Positions 44,700 to 56,869 of a DNA stretch of 64,000 bases are shown one piece after another. Location: assembly GCA_028551475.1 (NCBI GenBank), contig CM052357.1:15609931-15673930 (forward strand). The letters run 5' to 3'. Source of the stretch: Casuarina equisetifolia (Eukaryota > Streptophyta > Magnoliopsida > Fagales > Casuarinaceae). Each line of letters opens with the position of its first letter. Position 1 is the first letter of the stretch. Under the pieces are notes generated by a model. It did no database searches, had not been told where the DNA came from, and saw only the letters and a program-made list of their open reading frames with translations. Position numbers and translations under genes: made by a program.

Positions 44700-47010
44700 T
44701 TATTATCATGTCTAAATAAGGGAAGAATATATAGAGAAAACTACTTTTAAAATCAACCATGGCCACTATGAGTTTTTAATGGTGCCTTTTAGATTGATTA
44801 ATGGCCCTTCCACTTTCTAATCCCTTATGAATATGGTGTTTCAAAAATATTTGCAGAAGATGGTGTTAGTGTTTTTTGATGACATCATATTATACAATAA
44901 CACTTGAGAGGATCATTTGAAATATGAATGATTTCAAAAGTGTTATGAAGTAATCAATTGTTCATTAAGCTATCCAAATGTGAAGTTAGGTGTATAGAGC
45001 TTTAAGTTTTTGTGCCATGTGGTTAGTGTCAAAAGGGTGGTGGTAGAACTAAGTAAGGTGGGGATGGTTCTACAATGGCCAATACCACAAGCAATCAAGG
45101 CACTCAAGGGATTCTTGGGCTTTACTGGGTATTATTAAAGGTTTATTAAAGAGTATAGGAAAATCATGGAGCCATTTACAATGCTACTAAAGAAGGGCAT
45201 GTTTTGTTGGACAAAAGTAGTTGAAGTAGCATTTGAAAAGCTCCAACAAGTAATGACTTCATCCCATGTACTAGTCCTTCCAAATTTTATTGTTCATTTG
45301 TTTTGGAGTATGACACTTTTATTATCATAAGGTAAGAATCTCATGGCTTATTTCAATAAGGCCTTACATGGGAACCATTTAAAAATGTCAAATTATGAGA
45401 ATGAAATGCTAGCATTAATTATGGTGGTGCAAAATTAAAGGCATTATCTATTGGGCATTTAGTTCATTATTCAAATTGATCAGCACTATCTTAAGTTTAT
45501 CTAGGACTAGAAAATTATTACACCCATGTAGCAAAAATGGTTACAAAAGCTAATGGGATATGAATTTATTATAGAGTATAAGGCAAGTAAAGAGAACATA
45601 GTGGCTAATGCACTTTTGTAGAGAGAATGGGAAGATAAGGAAGGGAAAACGAGGAAGAAAAGAGTCTCATGAAGTAGGGAATTGAATGCAAAGCAATTTC
45701 ATAACTAGTGCCTCAATAGTTAAATGCAATTAAAGATGATATCAAGGAGAATAATGAAGTGCAAGCACTACTTAAATAGATAGAACAAAGAGATGTTATA
45801 GGGCCTTAGGACTATGAAAGGATTAGTTTGTATAAGGGTTGTATTTACATGCCTTTAGACTTGTCCTTAATTCTAACAATAATAAATTAAATACATTTAA
45901 GTAGTCATAAGGGGATTAAGAAAACCCCATAACAGGTTAGGTTAGTTTTTTACTAGAATGGGATGGAGGAAGAATGAGTAAAAATGTTGGTGAATATAGC
46001 ATATGCCAGTAGTATGAGAGTAAGAATACTCACCTTGGAAAAAATTGCAACCTCCTATTCTAAAGCAAATTTAAGAGGACATAGCCATGGATTTCATTGA
46101 AAGGTTACCATTATCAAGGGAAAAGTCAATAATTTTGGTTGTTGTGGATTGCTTGTCTAAATTTGGTCATTTTATTATATTGGTTCATCCTTATATTGAT
46201 TCGATGGTGGCCCTAAGCTTTCTTTGACAATGTTTTCTAGCTATATGTAATGCCAAAGTCTAGACTTGTTCACTAGCAATTTATGGAAGAAGTTGTTTTA
46301 TTTACAAGAGGCAAGCTTTAATTTTGCAATTGTATGCAACCCTTAATCTTATGGTCAAACCAAGGTACTAAATAGAATCCTTAAGATGTATTTGTATTGT
46401 TTTGTGAGGGATAAACTTAAGGAGTGGGTGAAGTGGTTAACCTAGGCACAATTTTGTTACAACACTAGTTGGCATGTGGCTACATTGCATACCCTTTATA
46501 AGATTGTATACAAGTGTAATCAACCTACCCTTCTTTCATATATGATTGGTATAGCTAAGGTAGTTGCAATTTAATAGGTATTAGAAGAAAAGGGTTAAGT
46601 TCTAAGCAAGATAAAAAAGAACCTTTAAGTGGTGCAAGTGTGAACGAAAATGGTTTATGATGGGAAGAGGAATAAGGCAAACTTTCAAAAGGGAGATTTA
46701 GTTTATGTTAAACTACCCAAGTATCATCAAGTATTTGTATCTAACCAAAAATCAAACAAGTTTGCTCCATAAGCTCCATAGGCCATATCAAGTGCTACAA
46801 CATATTTCATGTATCTAAGCTTAAAAGATTCATGGGTAATGGAGATCTAGAAAATAAAGTTCAATACCATAGGCTATGTTAGAGCAATGCACTAGGCAGA
46901 AAATAAACGAACTGTTCATTCACTAGAAAGGAGATCACTAGCTAAAGCCACATGGGGGGAAGAAACTTAAGTTAAGAGTCACTTACTTGATTTTCAACCT
47001 TGAAGACAAG
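44700..47010 (+). pseudogene. Ty3/gypsy pol remnant (RT, RNase H, integrase)
   Basis: Plus-strand gypsy pol with readable motifs in order. RT: INHGHYEFLMVPF then NMVFQKYLQKMVLVFFDDII (about 44750-44890), with the catalytic FFDD retained. RNase H linker: GFLGFTGYY, stop, RFIKEYRKI (about 45110-45170). Integrase core: DIAMDFIERLPLSREKSIIL then VVVDCLSKFGHF (about 46080-46175). Tail: an LEDKANFKG-like end (about 47000) at a purine tract (TTTTAAGGGGAAGG). The order RT-RH-IN defines Ty3/gypsy. Many stops make it non-functional. Confidence 0.82.
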
Positions 47011-47027
47011 GCTAATTTTAAGGGGAA

Positions 47028-47400
47028 GGTATTTTTGGATGTCTATTATTTAAAGTAGTAATTAAGTATATGTATGTTTGTAATTTGTCATATTTAGGTC
47101 GTTAGGTTAGGTTGGTTTAATGGGCCAAGCCTTTATATGTCAAAGTCTAGTCTAGTTATTATGGAGTCATCTTTATGTAGGAATGCAAACCAATGTAGCA
47201 CACTCTATTTTTTTCTTAAATGCATTTGTGTAGATTCTGGTCAGCTTCCTAATTGAACCCAAATCATAGTTTTCTTCCTTTGTTAGTATTTTCTCCACCA
47301 TTACTCAATGAGTACGTCCCTATCTAAATTCTTTTAGAAATTTCATGCTCCATGGCCCAACCATTAAGTCTAGAGCCATTTCTTAATTTGGTTAACATCA
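47028..47400 (+). repeat. 3' LTR region of the gypsy element
   Basis: It starts near TTTTTGGATGTCTATTATTT directly after the purine tract. Its right half (47245-47395) matches 42040-42180, supporting a pair of repeated ends around the gypsy element, though the left halves differ. Confidence 0.5.
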
Positions 47401-49260
47401 AATTGTCTCCAAGAGAGACCTTATATCCTTTCACTTCAATGAGGCTCAAGAATAGATTTTCATCCCTGATCATGTGGCTTGAGTATCCATTGTCTAGGTA
47501 ACAATCTAAAGGTGTTCCTTTGATGTCTTTTTTGTTTTCCTATAGAAATAAAACTATTTATGATTTTTCTAGTACCTAAGTGTTTTTTAGGTCCTTGAGT
47601 GTTAGTTAAATTCCCTTTAGGACCTACACCTTTTTTTAATATAGAATGAGAATTTCTACGCTTAATTGGGCCTTTTTTTAACAAAATGTCCTATATATTT
47701 ACAATAAGAACGTGAAAAAAAAAATCATGAGTATATTTGCATATTAATGAGTACAGCATGGAAAAATCAATTTCTTAGCACTAGGCATATCACACCTAAA
47801 CTCACAAATCTTATTGTTTAATTCTAGTCCATATCCTATCCTAACCTTATCATAAATCTTTGATGTGAGTTAGTAATATTTCTAGGAATTTTGATGCCTT
47901 TAATGAATTTATCTACAATTTCATTTGTTTTCTTTAACTTATTTTCAAAAACCTTTAATTTTTCAGTAAGCACTAGATTATCCTTTTTCAACTCATTATT
48001 TTCTTCCTTAAGTTTCCAAAATTCATTATCATCCATATGATTTTCAATTCAAGTAGTTTTGATTTTAGCTAATCATTTTCTATTTTTGAAGTCTTAATTT
48101 TTTTTTCATACATGGCGTTTTCCTTTTTTCTATTTAAAATATTTGTCACTAAGATTGTTAAACTCATCCAACAATTCATTAAAGGTATTTTGTAATTAAT
48201 CTACACTAAAGTTTGTAAAAGCTATTACATTATCTTGTGTATCTTTACTAGCTACCATGAGGCATAGATCTAGGATATCACTTTCATTGTCATCGAAGAA
48301 CAATTTGGATAGGTGAGGTTCCTCAAAATTTTCCATGAATCAAATGTTAGCAACTTTTTTTTCTTCTTCTTTTGGAGGAGGAGTTGTCATCATTCTAAGT
48401 TGCAGCCATGGCCTTCCATCTTTTCTTTCATCTTTTCTAGATTTCTTCTACAATTTTTGAAAGTTAACACTTATATGGCTAGCTTTTCTTACATTCATAA
48501 CAAACTTCATCTTATTCTTTTCTTCTTTTATAGTTTTCATTACTACTAAGTTTTCCTTTCTTATGAAATTTCCTAGACTTTCTAGCAAGCATTGCAAAGT
48601 CATTCTCTAAATTTTCTCGATCATTTTTTAGTTCATCAACTTTAAAGACAATGTTTTTATTACTATTTTTGCTAGCTTCCTTATTTTTTTCCCTTCTAAC
48701 TAAAGATAATTAATGGGTTCGTAAAGACCCTAGGAATTTATCTAAGTCATAGGCTTCTTTAATAACTATCTTTTTAGGGTTCCATGACTCTCATAGGTAG
48801 GTTGGTATCTTCTTAACTAATTCATCGTGTTTATATGGTTTTCCTTAGAGTTTTAGACTATTTATATTGTTGGGAAATCTACCAAACATTTCCTTTTGGC
48901 CTTGGTGGTTTTCATCCTAAATAACTCCTACTTTTAAGTTAACATTAAAATCCAAGATGATTTTGTTCTTTTTGTTCCTTCATAAGTAACTTATAATTTT
49001 TCCCACATTTCCCTAGCTATTTCACAAATAGAAATATAGTTATACTCTAATTAAGGCTCATAGTTTTGTTTCCTCATCAATCCATTCATCTACATTTTTT
49101 TCAAGTATTTCTACTCCCTTGACAATGATTTTCTAAGCCTTCAGTTCATAAGCTACAAGTGAAATCTTCATCTTGTTTTACCAATGGCAAAAGTTGGACT
49201 CATAAAAAATGGGTATCCTATTATTTCATTAACATTGGGAATTTTGAATATCTACCATGT
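47400..49260 (-). pseudogene. Second SIRE-type copia gag and protease start (minus strand)
   Basis: It reads right to left in the same order as the intact element's gag. A 'WEKL.VTYEGTKK' stretch (about 49000) comes first, then ESWNPKKIVIKEAYDLD (about 48790), a basic segment with FAMLARKSRKFHKKGK (about 48590), and CYECKKS.PYKC-like (about 48500, zinc knuckle with a stop). Next is NSSS with EEPHLSKLFFDDNESDIL, and a coiled-coil stretch NEFWKLKEENNELKKDNLVL (about 48030). It ends near a protease start region (about 47500). Several stops. It is a different, older copy than 51626-52582. Confidence 0.75.
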
Positions 49261-49439
49261 TAGCAACATTGTCATGTCATCAACATATGGCAAGAACACA
49301 TTACCCTTAATAAATCACTTTAGCACAAATATCCATGTTTGCTTGGTTGAAGAAAAGTTGCGTGTGCACCTCACTTGCTTCAACCTTGACCCCTTCCTTG
49401 ATAGTCACCAACCTTAGCTCACTTGATTTTCTTCTTTAA

Positions 49440-49848
49440 TGGTAATCAATGGAAGCAAAATGGAAAGGAGTTTATTTAGAAAATCATGCTTATGTTGACT
49501 CTGCAAAAAAGTAGAAAATAAGGAATATGACCTCTTATGAATGGGCTATCTAAATGCCCAAGAAATACTTACACTAACCTAAATCTTTCATGTGAAAGTG
49601 CAAGTTTAAGTACCTCTTTTGACTTAGAAATAGCAACGTCATTATTCTTAGTGATGAGAATGTTGCTAAATTGGTGGATCACCCTACTAAGGAGGATGGT
49701 TGGATTCCACTAAAGGTATCTTTAATGGAGGGATATTAGAAGTATCGATGATGACCCTTTTTGGTGGAGGAATAAGAGAAGGCTGAGCGATGATTGGAAG
49801 TGGTGTAGATGAAGGCTTAGGTGGAGCATCTACAAATGATGTAGATGC
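49440..49848 (-). pseudogene. Copia linker between integrase and RT, distal part
   Basis: The minus strand has ASTSFVDAPPKPSSTPLPII then AQPSLIPPPKR (49848-49755), a proline- and serine-rich stretch typical of the region between copia integrase and RT. It continues the frame left at 58482 on the other side of the 8.6-kb element. Downstream RT is not recognisable before the next element begins. Confidence 0.55.
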
Positions 49849-51477
49849 TATTGGAAAATAGGTTTTTGCTTTGACTAAAAATATTTTTGGTATATATCAA
49901 TTCTTAAAATATGTTTTTATATGTGCAAAAAGAAAAATTATAAGAAGTAAAAGGTGTACAAATTATAATATCAATTAATGATATTATAAAGTAACCGGGT
50001 TCCTACATTTCTTCATAAAACATATTCTTAAAGTTCTTGTGACATATATTTAAATATTTGAATATTTGAATATTTTCTTAAGAAATATAATATATTTGAA
50101 TATATTTTATTTTAGGAATATGATACTTGGTTTAATGTAATTGTAGGAACATGAGGGACATTAATTCTATCTTAATATTAGTTCAAAGTCAATATATGTA
50201 ATATGCCAAAATATGAACTTGTAAAAGATCATATTTTTGGACCGTGTTCACATAATTAAACTTTGAACCCTGTTGATATTAGACTGTCTATCTGCTGGAT
50301 CTTTTATTACTGGACTGGACCTTTTGTTGTTGGACTGAGACGATGTGATGAAGCCCAAGCTCGCATCAGCCTGATCCCGTTGAAGTTTCCTTGCTATGGT
50401 GTCATCTTGACCATCAAAGAAGCACCCTTGCTACGGTGTCTTCTTGACCATCAGAGAAGTGCCCTTGCCATGACATTGTATCACTTAAAAAAGTACATAA
50501 GAGGTCACTATCTCTCGATGAGTCTGCCCTAGTAGCTTCACTTGTCCCCGATGTCGTCTTTGCTTCCCTCAAATGCCAAAACCTTAACGGGAGAATTCTG
50601 GAGAAGACGGGCTGTCAAAGTGGTCAGATTTCGGCTCTGAAGGCTGATATGAGCTTGATTTGATAGATAGCCTACTATTCCTAATAGGAAGAAGGCTATG
50701 GTTCAGGTTTGATTCGAAAAGGCCCTAGATCTACTTCCTATTTGAAGGAGATGTGTGCGTTAAGATTTTTGCTTGATGATTTATATCTATTTGAAGCGTT
50801 CTCTTTGTGAAGAAAGTCTATTAAGCTCACCTACTATTTGATTCGAGTTTACTCATCTCTCAGTGACTCATAAGGGTTCGATGATATTCTATTATCTGCT
50901 TTGATCTTCAATTATATACTCAACCATAGCTTGTATAACATTATTTATGTGCTGATTTCACTTATAAACATTTACTGAACATAAATTCTGAGGAAAACTT
51001 GAAACCTTAATTTCTTCAAATTGGAGATTTCGTGATAAGAGCTTTGTATCTTGATATATATGCTTGAATAGCTCCTTTGATTAGTAATATCCCATAAACT
51101 AACATATTATTTGGGGATTTACTACTATATATGATCTTTTGATCATAATTTGTATTCAGACTTAAGAATTCCTTTGAGAAGGAATTATTTGGATTAGGGA
51201 GAATGTATTCTCCTAATCAGGTTGAGTAAAGGTGACTTCAATCGGTTAGATTAAAGGAGAAGAGGGTGGACGTAGGACTCTAAGATAAAGTGCCGAACCA
51301 CCGTGGTAAATTAGGTGTTGATTCTCTTACTCTTCACTTGCTTAAATAATTATGTTTGATTTCTTATTATCATATAAATTGTTAAATTAATTGATTGAAT
51401 TTTTTATATCATACAAAAGCATAGTTTCAGTACAAGAACAATTCAACCCCTTTCTTGTTAAGCCATAAAACCCAACA
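49849..51477 (+). repeat. 5' LTR of the SIRE-type element
   Basis: 1629 bp, beginning TATTGGAAAATAGG (terminal TG changed to TA) and ending CATAAAACCCAACA. Differences from the 3' LTR are visible throughout, several per 100 bases in the first 200, so the insertion is not recent. The 3' LTR has an extra ATTGATTATTCAAATAT-like stretch in an AT-rich palindromic zone (about 57089-57106). Confidence 0.92.
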
Positions 51478-51478
51478 A

Positions 51479-51493
51479 TTGGCATATAGAGCC
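51479..51493 (+). other. Primer-binding site of the SIRE-type element
   Basis: TTGGCATATAGAGCC, a mutated form of TTGGTATCAGAGC, the complement of initiator tRNA-Met, one base after the LTR. Confidence 0.7.
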
Positions 51494-51625
51494 AGGTTTT
51501 CTGATTAAAAGGATTAATATCCTAGAGTAGATCCACATTATGGTTTTTGATAAAGGGTTAGCTGTTACGGGGTTTAATAACCTCCCTTGTTTGATGGCAT
51601 TAATTTTAGGCATTAGAAACAATTA

Positions 51626-52582
51626 ATGCAAGTCTTCATAATAGGCCAAGATCCAAAAGCTTGGCAAGTAATCAGGAAGAGTATTACATTACCCGAAACA
51701 GATGAATGGTCAAAAAATGAAGCTAAAGTAATGGGGTTAAATGCTAAGTCCATGAATATGATCTATAGTGGTCTTAGAGCACATGAGTTTAACAAAGTGT
51801 CCTTTTGCACCACCAGTAAAGAAATCTGGAATAAGTTAGAAGTCATCTATGAAGGAACTAAAAAGGTAAAGTCTTCTAAAGTTAATATGCTTACACTTGA
51901 CTATGAATTATTTGTTATGAAAGATTCCGAAACTATTAGTGATATGTTTGGTAGATTCACTGAAATTATTTCTGAACTTAAATTGCTAGGAAAAACCTAT
52001 ACAAATGAGAAAATGGTAAGAAAAATGTTAGTATCCCTACCCGAGAGTTGGGATCCTAAAAAGATGGCCATAGAAGAAGCTCATGACCTAGATGTGTTGA
52101 CTTTAAATGATTTGCTAGGTTCTCTTAAGACTCATGAAATGCAGCTTATGAGAAGAGAGAAAGAAAAGGAAAGTAAAAGGTCATTTGCACTTAAAGTAGA
52201 AGTTGAAAAGGTTGAAGAGGAAGAGTCAAAAAGTGATGAAGTAGCTCTTATAGCTAGAAGATTTAGAAAATTCCTAAGAAGAGGATTAAACAAAAACATA
52301 GGGCAAAATAGGAGAAAAAAATTAAATGAACCTAGGGAGAATGTATGTTATGAATGCAAGAAACCAGGACATATCAAAATTGATTGTCCAATGATCAAGA
52401 AGAGAAACAGCAAGAACAAAAAGAAGGTGATGATTGCTGCCTGGGATGATGAGAACTCCTCATCTGATGAAGAAACTCAAGAAGAAGTTGCACATCTATG
52501 CCTAACTGCAACAACAACTCTTGAGGAAGAAAATAATGAGGTAAATGATTCTGAACTATTTCTTCAAATAACTTTGGGCTAG
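51626..52582 (+). CDS. SIRE-type gag (open, 318 residues)
   Basis: The longest uninterrupted gag frame in the window. Residues about 1-190 resemble the copia gag capsid region, with WSKNEAKVMGLNAKSMN, EIWNKLEVIYEGTKKVK and ESWDPKKMAIEEAHDLD. A lysine/glutamate-rich stretch precedes the CCHC zinc knuckle CYECKKPGHIKIDC (about 238-251). An acidic ENSSSDEETQEE segment follows. Gag forms the virus-like particle and binds element RNA. The frame ends at 52582. The usual extended coiled-coil part follows in other frames to 53410, with a second cysteine/histidine motif CSFCNYFGHNFDKC, so this is a truncated gag of a dead element. The true N-terminus may lie a little upstream. Confidence 0.8.
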   Translation: MQVFIIGQDPKAWQVIRKSITLPETDEWSKNEAKVMGLNAKSMNMIYSGLRAHEFNKVSFCTTSKEIWNKLEVIYEGTKKVKSSKVNMLTLDYELFVMKDSETISDMFGRFTEIISELKLLGKTYTNEKMVRKMLVSLPESWDPKKMAIEEAHDLDVLTLNDLLGSLKTHEMQLMRREKEKESKRSFALKVEVEKVEEEESKSDEVALIARRFRKFLRRGLNKNIGQNRRKKLNEPRENVCYECKKPGHIKIDCPMIKKRNSKNKKKVMIAAWDDENSSSDEETQEEVAHLCLTATTTLEEENNEVNDSELFLQITLG

Positions 52583-53410
52583 AAACTGCATTTTCTGATT
52601 TAGTTGAATATACAAATAAATTAAAAGATAAATACAGAAAGTTAAAAGTAAAAAATAAATCTGAAAAACAGGAAAGGTTGACTTCTATACAAAAAATTAA
52701 TTTTATTGATAAGCAAAGCATAGAACTTACTGCATGTAGAGATGAAACTGAAAAGAAAGATGCTTTGATTTCTATGAATGATGACATTGTTATTTCTGCC
52801 AATGCATATATGAAATATAATGCTTGTATGAATGATATGTATGAAAAACAAGAAAATTTGAAAACATGCAAATAGGAACAAAAAGTTTCTATGGTGTCAG
52901 CGCATCCTCTGATATTGAAATACATGTAGAAAATAACTCATAAGTACTGAAAATCTTAAGAATAGAGTTCGTGAACTTGAAAAAGAAAAGTGTACCTTGA
53001 AATCAAAACTTGATGCAACTAATTTGTTCCTAAAGAAATTTACAAATGGTAGTGGCATGTTGGATAGAATTCTAAATTCTCAAAGAGGAATATATGATAA
53101 GGCGGGACTAGGATATAAATTGAATGAAAAATCAAAATCATTTACTCATTTCTTTAAAGAAAAAGAATGTTCAATTCTGCTGCATGAAAATAAATGCTCT
53201 TTTTGTAATTATTTTGGTCATAATTTTGATAAATGTCCTGTAAGACTTAGAAAGGCTTACAAAGTTAAGAAACTTTGGTTGCCTAAGAATGACAGAACTT
53301 TAAATCGAACTAACACTCATGGACCTAAAGTAAAAAGGGTACCAAGCACTTCAACGATTAAATTTATTTCTGTAGGTTATAAGTGCACAAGTAAAGAACA
53401 AAAAGCTTAA
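52583..53410 (+). pseudogene. SIRE-type gag extension with second zinc knuckle
   Basis: It is broken into at least two frames. 52678-52875 is a charged, coiled-coil-like stretch. 52997-53410 (137 codons) contains LDRILNSQRGIYDKAGLGYK and CSFCNYFGHNFDKC. Both are typical of the long gag of SIRE/Maximus elements. Two frameshifts and several stops separate the pieces. Confidence 0.75.
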
Positions 53411-53760
53411 GAACATGTGGATTCTAGAAAGAAGATATTCTCGACACATGATTGGGATGAAGGAGCTCTTCTCAACACTTAAGTTAAAAAATGGAGGTAC
53501 GGTATCTTTTGGAAATAACTTCAAAGGAAGAATAAGAGGAATGGGAACAATAGGTAACTTTGTTACCCTACTCACATATGAAGTTTTGCTGGTAGATGAA
53601 CTAAAATTTAACCTACTTAGCATAAGTTAGTTATGTGATAAAGGATTCAAAATAAAATTTAGAAAAGAAAGTTGTCTTGTTGAGCATGCTGAACATAAAA
53701 TTGTCAGAAAAAGGAAGGACAATATCTATGTGCTTGATTTAAGTAAAATGAATGTTGAAC
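53411..53760 (+). pseudogene. Copia protease remnant, active site lost
   Basis: The frame starts MWILERRYSRHMIGMKELFS. In active copia proteases the third to sixth residues after W form D-S/T-G-C; here they are E-R-R-Y, so the catalytic aspartate and its neighbours are all changed. GGTVSFGNNFKGRIRGMGTI and LKFNLLSIS follow as in the family. A stop at 53628 separates it from the GAG-pre-integrase part. Confidence 0.8.
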
Positions 53761-54640
53761 AAACATGTTTGGTTGTAAATAGAAATATTGATGCTTGGTT
53801 ATGGCATAGAAGGCTAGGACATGCGGGTCTAGGATTGATAGAAAAACTGTGTAAGTATAATCTAGTAAAAGGTCTTCCATCTTTAGAATTTACAATGATA
53901 GAATATGTGAGGCATGCATTAAGGGCAAACATACACAAAGTAGCTTCAAGTTGAAGCTTGTGATAAGTACATCTAGACCATTAGAAATATTGCACATGGA
54001 CCTTTTTGGTCATATGAGAACAGCAACATTAAATGGAAAATATTATGTCTTAATCATTATAGATAATTATTCTAGATTCACATGGACATACATGCTTACT
54101 AGGAAAAATGAGGCATTTGAGAAGTTTGCTGAATTTAGTAAAATGATTCAAAATGAATAGGTCTTTCAATCATAAAAATAAGAACTGATCATGGTGGTGA
54201 ATTTGAAAAACCAACTCTTTGAAAAATTTTGTTTAGAAAATGGTATTTAACACAAATTTTCATCTCCTAGAACACCACAACAAAATGGTGTTGTTGAAAG
54301 GAAAAATAGAACTCTTCAAGAAATGGCTAGAACCATGATGTGTGAATTTAATCTTCCTAAACATTTTTAGGGAGAAGCTGTAAACACAGCTTGTTATATT
54401 TCAAATTGTGCTTTAATAAGACCTATTTTGAAAAAGACACCTTTTGAATTATTCTTTGAAAGAAAACCAAACATTTCATACTTTCATGTTTTTGGCAGCA
54501 AATGTTTTGTTTTGAATTATGGAAAAAAATCATTTGGAAAATTTGATTCCAAGAATGATGAAGGAATATTTATTGGATATTCTCATACAAGTAAAGCATA
54601 TAGAGTATTCAACAAACAAACCTTAGTTGTAGAATAGTCA
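53760..54640 (+). pseudogene. Copia integrase remnant
   Basis: LWHRRLGHAGLGLIEKL (about 53800) supplies the two histidines of the HHCC finger, but the paired cysteines are replaced (YVRHALRANIHK). The core has LHMDLFGHMRTATLNGKYYV (about 53990), RTDHGGEF (about 54185) and PQQNGVVERKNRTLQ (about 54280). The D, D and E of the catalytic triad are visible, though spread over frames broken by stops near 53955, 54160, 54250 and 54370. The C-terminal part (54428-54637) contains GSKCFVLNYGKKSFGKFDSK and GIFIGYS. Confidence 0.85.
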
Positions 54641-54889
54641 ATTCATGTTAAGTTTAAGGATGACTGTCACGGCATCCTAGAAACGGAAGAGAATAAAAGT
54701 CTTTTAAATAGGGCTGAAGTTGAGGGGGAGTTTGAAACTAGAGAACCTTCCTTCCCTAGAGTTAGAAATGAAGTAGATCATGATCACATCATAGGAAATC
54801 CAAATGTTAGGGTAAGTATAAGGTCTCAGGTCCACAACACATGTGAACATCAAGCCTTTTTATCTTAAGTAGAGCCAAAAAAAGTAGAT

Positions 54890-56215
54890 GAGGCTCTTGA
54901 AGATGAAAACTGGTTTCTTGCTATGCAAGAAGAATTGAACCAGTTTGAAAGAAGCAAGGTCTAGAATCTAGTTCCTAGACCAAAGGATCATCTAATCATA
55001 GGTACAAAATGGGTTTTCAGAAATAAACTAGATGAAAACGGTACTATTACTATAAATAAGGCTAGATTAGTGGCACAAGGATATAGTCAAGAAAAAGGGA
55101 CTGACTATGATGAAACATTTGCACCAGTAGCTAGGTTAGAAGCAATTCGGATTTTACTTGCATTTGCTTGTTGTATGAACTTTACCTTATTTCAAATGGA
55201 TATCAAGAATGCATTTTTTAATGGTATTATAAAAGAAAAGGTATATGTTGAACAACCACCCGGATTTGAAGATCCGATTTATTCAAATCATGTCTTTAAA
55301 TTGTCAAAAGCTTTATATGGCTTGAAACAAGCTCCATGGGCTTGGTATGACAAACTAAGTTCATTCTTGATTAATCACGATTTTAGAAAGGGAAAAGTGG
55401 ACAACACACTATTTATAAAGAACAAAGAAAAAGAAATTTTGATTGTTCAAATATATGTTAATGATATTGTGTTTGGTTCTACAAACTCTAAACTATGTGA
55501 AGAATTTGCTACATGTATGCAAAGTGAATTTGAAATGAGTATAATAGGTGAATTAACATACTTTCTTAGATTGCAAATCAAACAAACAAACAAAGGGACT
55601 TTTATAAGTCAAATGAAATATACAAATGAATTGCTCAAGAAATACAAGATGCATGATTCCAAACCAATGAACATACCAATGAGCACTTCCTTATCATTAT
55701 CTAATGATGAAGATGGAATTAGTGTAGACACTAAATCATATCGAGGCATGATTGGTTCTTTGCTATACTTGATTGCATCTAGACTAAATATCATGTTTAG
55801 TATGTGTCTATGTGCTAGGTATCAATCCAATCCTAAAGAACAGCACCTAGTTGCTGTTAAAAGGATATTTAGATACCTTAAAGACATGGATTCCCTAGGA
55901 ATCTGGTATCCTAGAGACATCACATTAGATTTGCATGCATTTAGTGATTCTAATTATGCTAGATGCAAACTAGATAGGAAGAGTACGAGTGGTGGGTGTC
56001 ACTATCTCAGAAATATGCTTATTTCTGGGCACTCCAAGAAACAAAACTGTGTAGCTCTCTCTTCCACTGAAGTTGAATATATTGCTGCTACTAGTAGTTG
56101 TGCTCAAATCTCATGGATGAAACAACAATTAAAGGATTATGGCATCTTATCACACAGAGTTCCACTAAAATGTGACAACACAAGTGCAATAAATCTCACT
56201 AAGAATCCTATCTAG
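54890..56215 (+). pseudogene. Copia reverse transcriptase and RNase H, long open frame
   Basis: A stop at 54962 interrupts the start (ALEDENWFLAMQEELNQFER). From there the frame is open to 56215. RT motifs are KARLVAQGYSQEKGTDYDET (about 55050), FQMDIKNAFFNGIIKEKVYV (about 55190), KALYGLKQAPWAWYDKL and QIYVNDIVFGSTN (about 55448). The catalytic YVDD is YVND (AAT at 55460-55462), a change expected to abolish activity. RNase H follows: HAFSDSNYARCKLDRKSTSG (about 55935) and ALSSTEVEYIAATSSCAQ. The normal first aspartate pair 'DADWAG' is DSNYAR. The last part of RNase H runs on past a stop to about 56400. Confidence 0.9.
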
Positions 56216-56855
56216 CACTCTAAAATAAAGCACATAGAATTAGACATCACTTCATTCAGGATCATGTTCAGAAAGGTGATGTTGTACTTGAATTTGTGAG
56301 TACTGATAAGCAAATTGCTAACATCTTAACCAAACCTTTATCAAAGGACAAATTTTATGCTTTTAGACAAGAACTTGGAATGTTACTCCCTAAAAATCTT
56401 TGAACTGTCTATTTCTACTATCTCTCTATTCTTTTATTGTTTTTCAAACTACTCAGTTTGAGGGGGAGTGGCTCTACTTTCATTCCTACAGAATCCGGTT
56501 AGTACGCTACTCTTATCCCTATCAAGTCACTACCTGTTCATTTTTTGTCGCCTGTCCTGATTACTTGCATAATCATTCTTTTTGCTTATGACAAAAAAAG
56601 GGAGAGAATAGTGCACATGTGAAGTCTCATTTCTGACTATATTAGTGCAGAATATGGGATCCATATCACCCCTGATTGCATGTTCTATGATAAATTTCAA
56701 AATCTACTAGACACATGTATAGGACTTGCTCACAATCATATGAAGTAACTATTTGCAACTCTAATTGTATGATGATCAATATGTTGTGTTCTCTTGAAAA
56801 ACATGATTGATATTTAATGACTTGTGCCATACTATTGAAATATTTTGTTATTATC

Positions 56856-56869
56856 AAAAAGGGGGAGAT
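56856..56869 (+). other. Polypurine tract of the SIRE-type element
   Basis: AAAAAGGGGGAGAT directly before the 3' LTR. A second purine tract, TTGAGGGGGAG at about 56457-56468, lies 400 bp upstream. Confidence 0.85.

Noticed and set aside
56216..56869. Possible envelope-like gene after RNase H, as in some SIRE elements.
   Set aside because: Only about 650 bp remain before the LTR, with a 63-codon frame at most; no room for such a gene.
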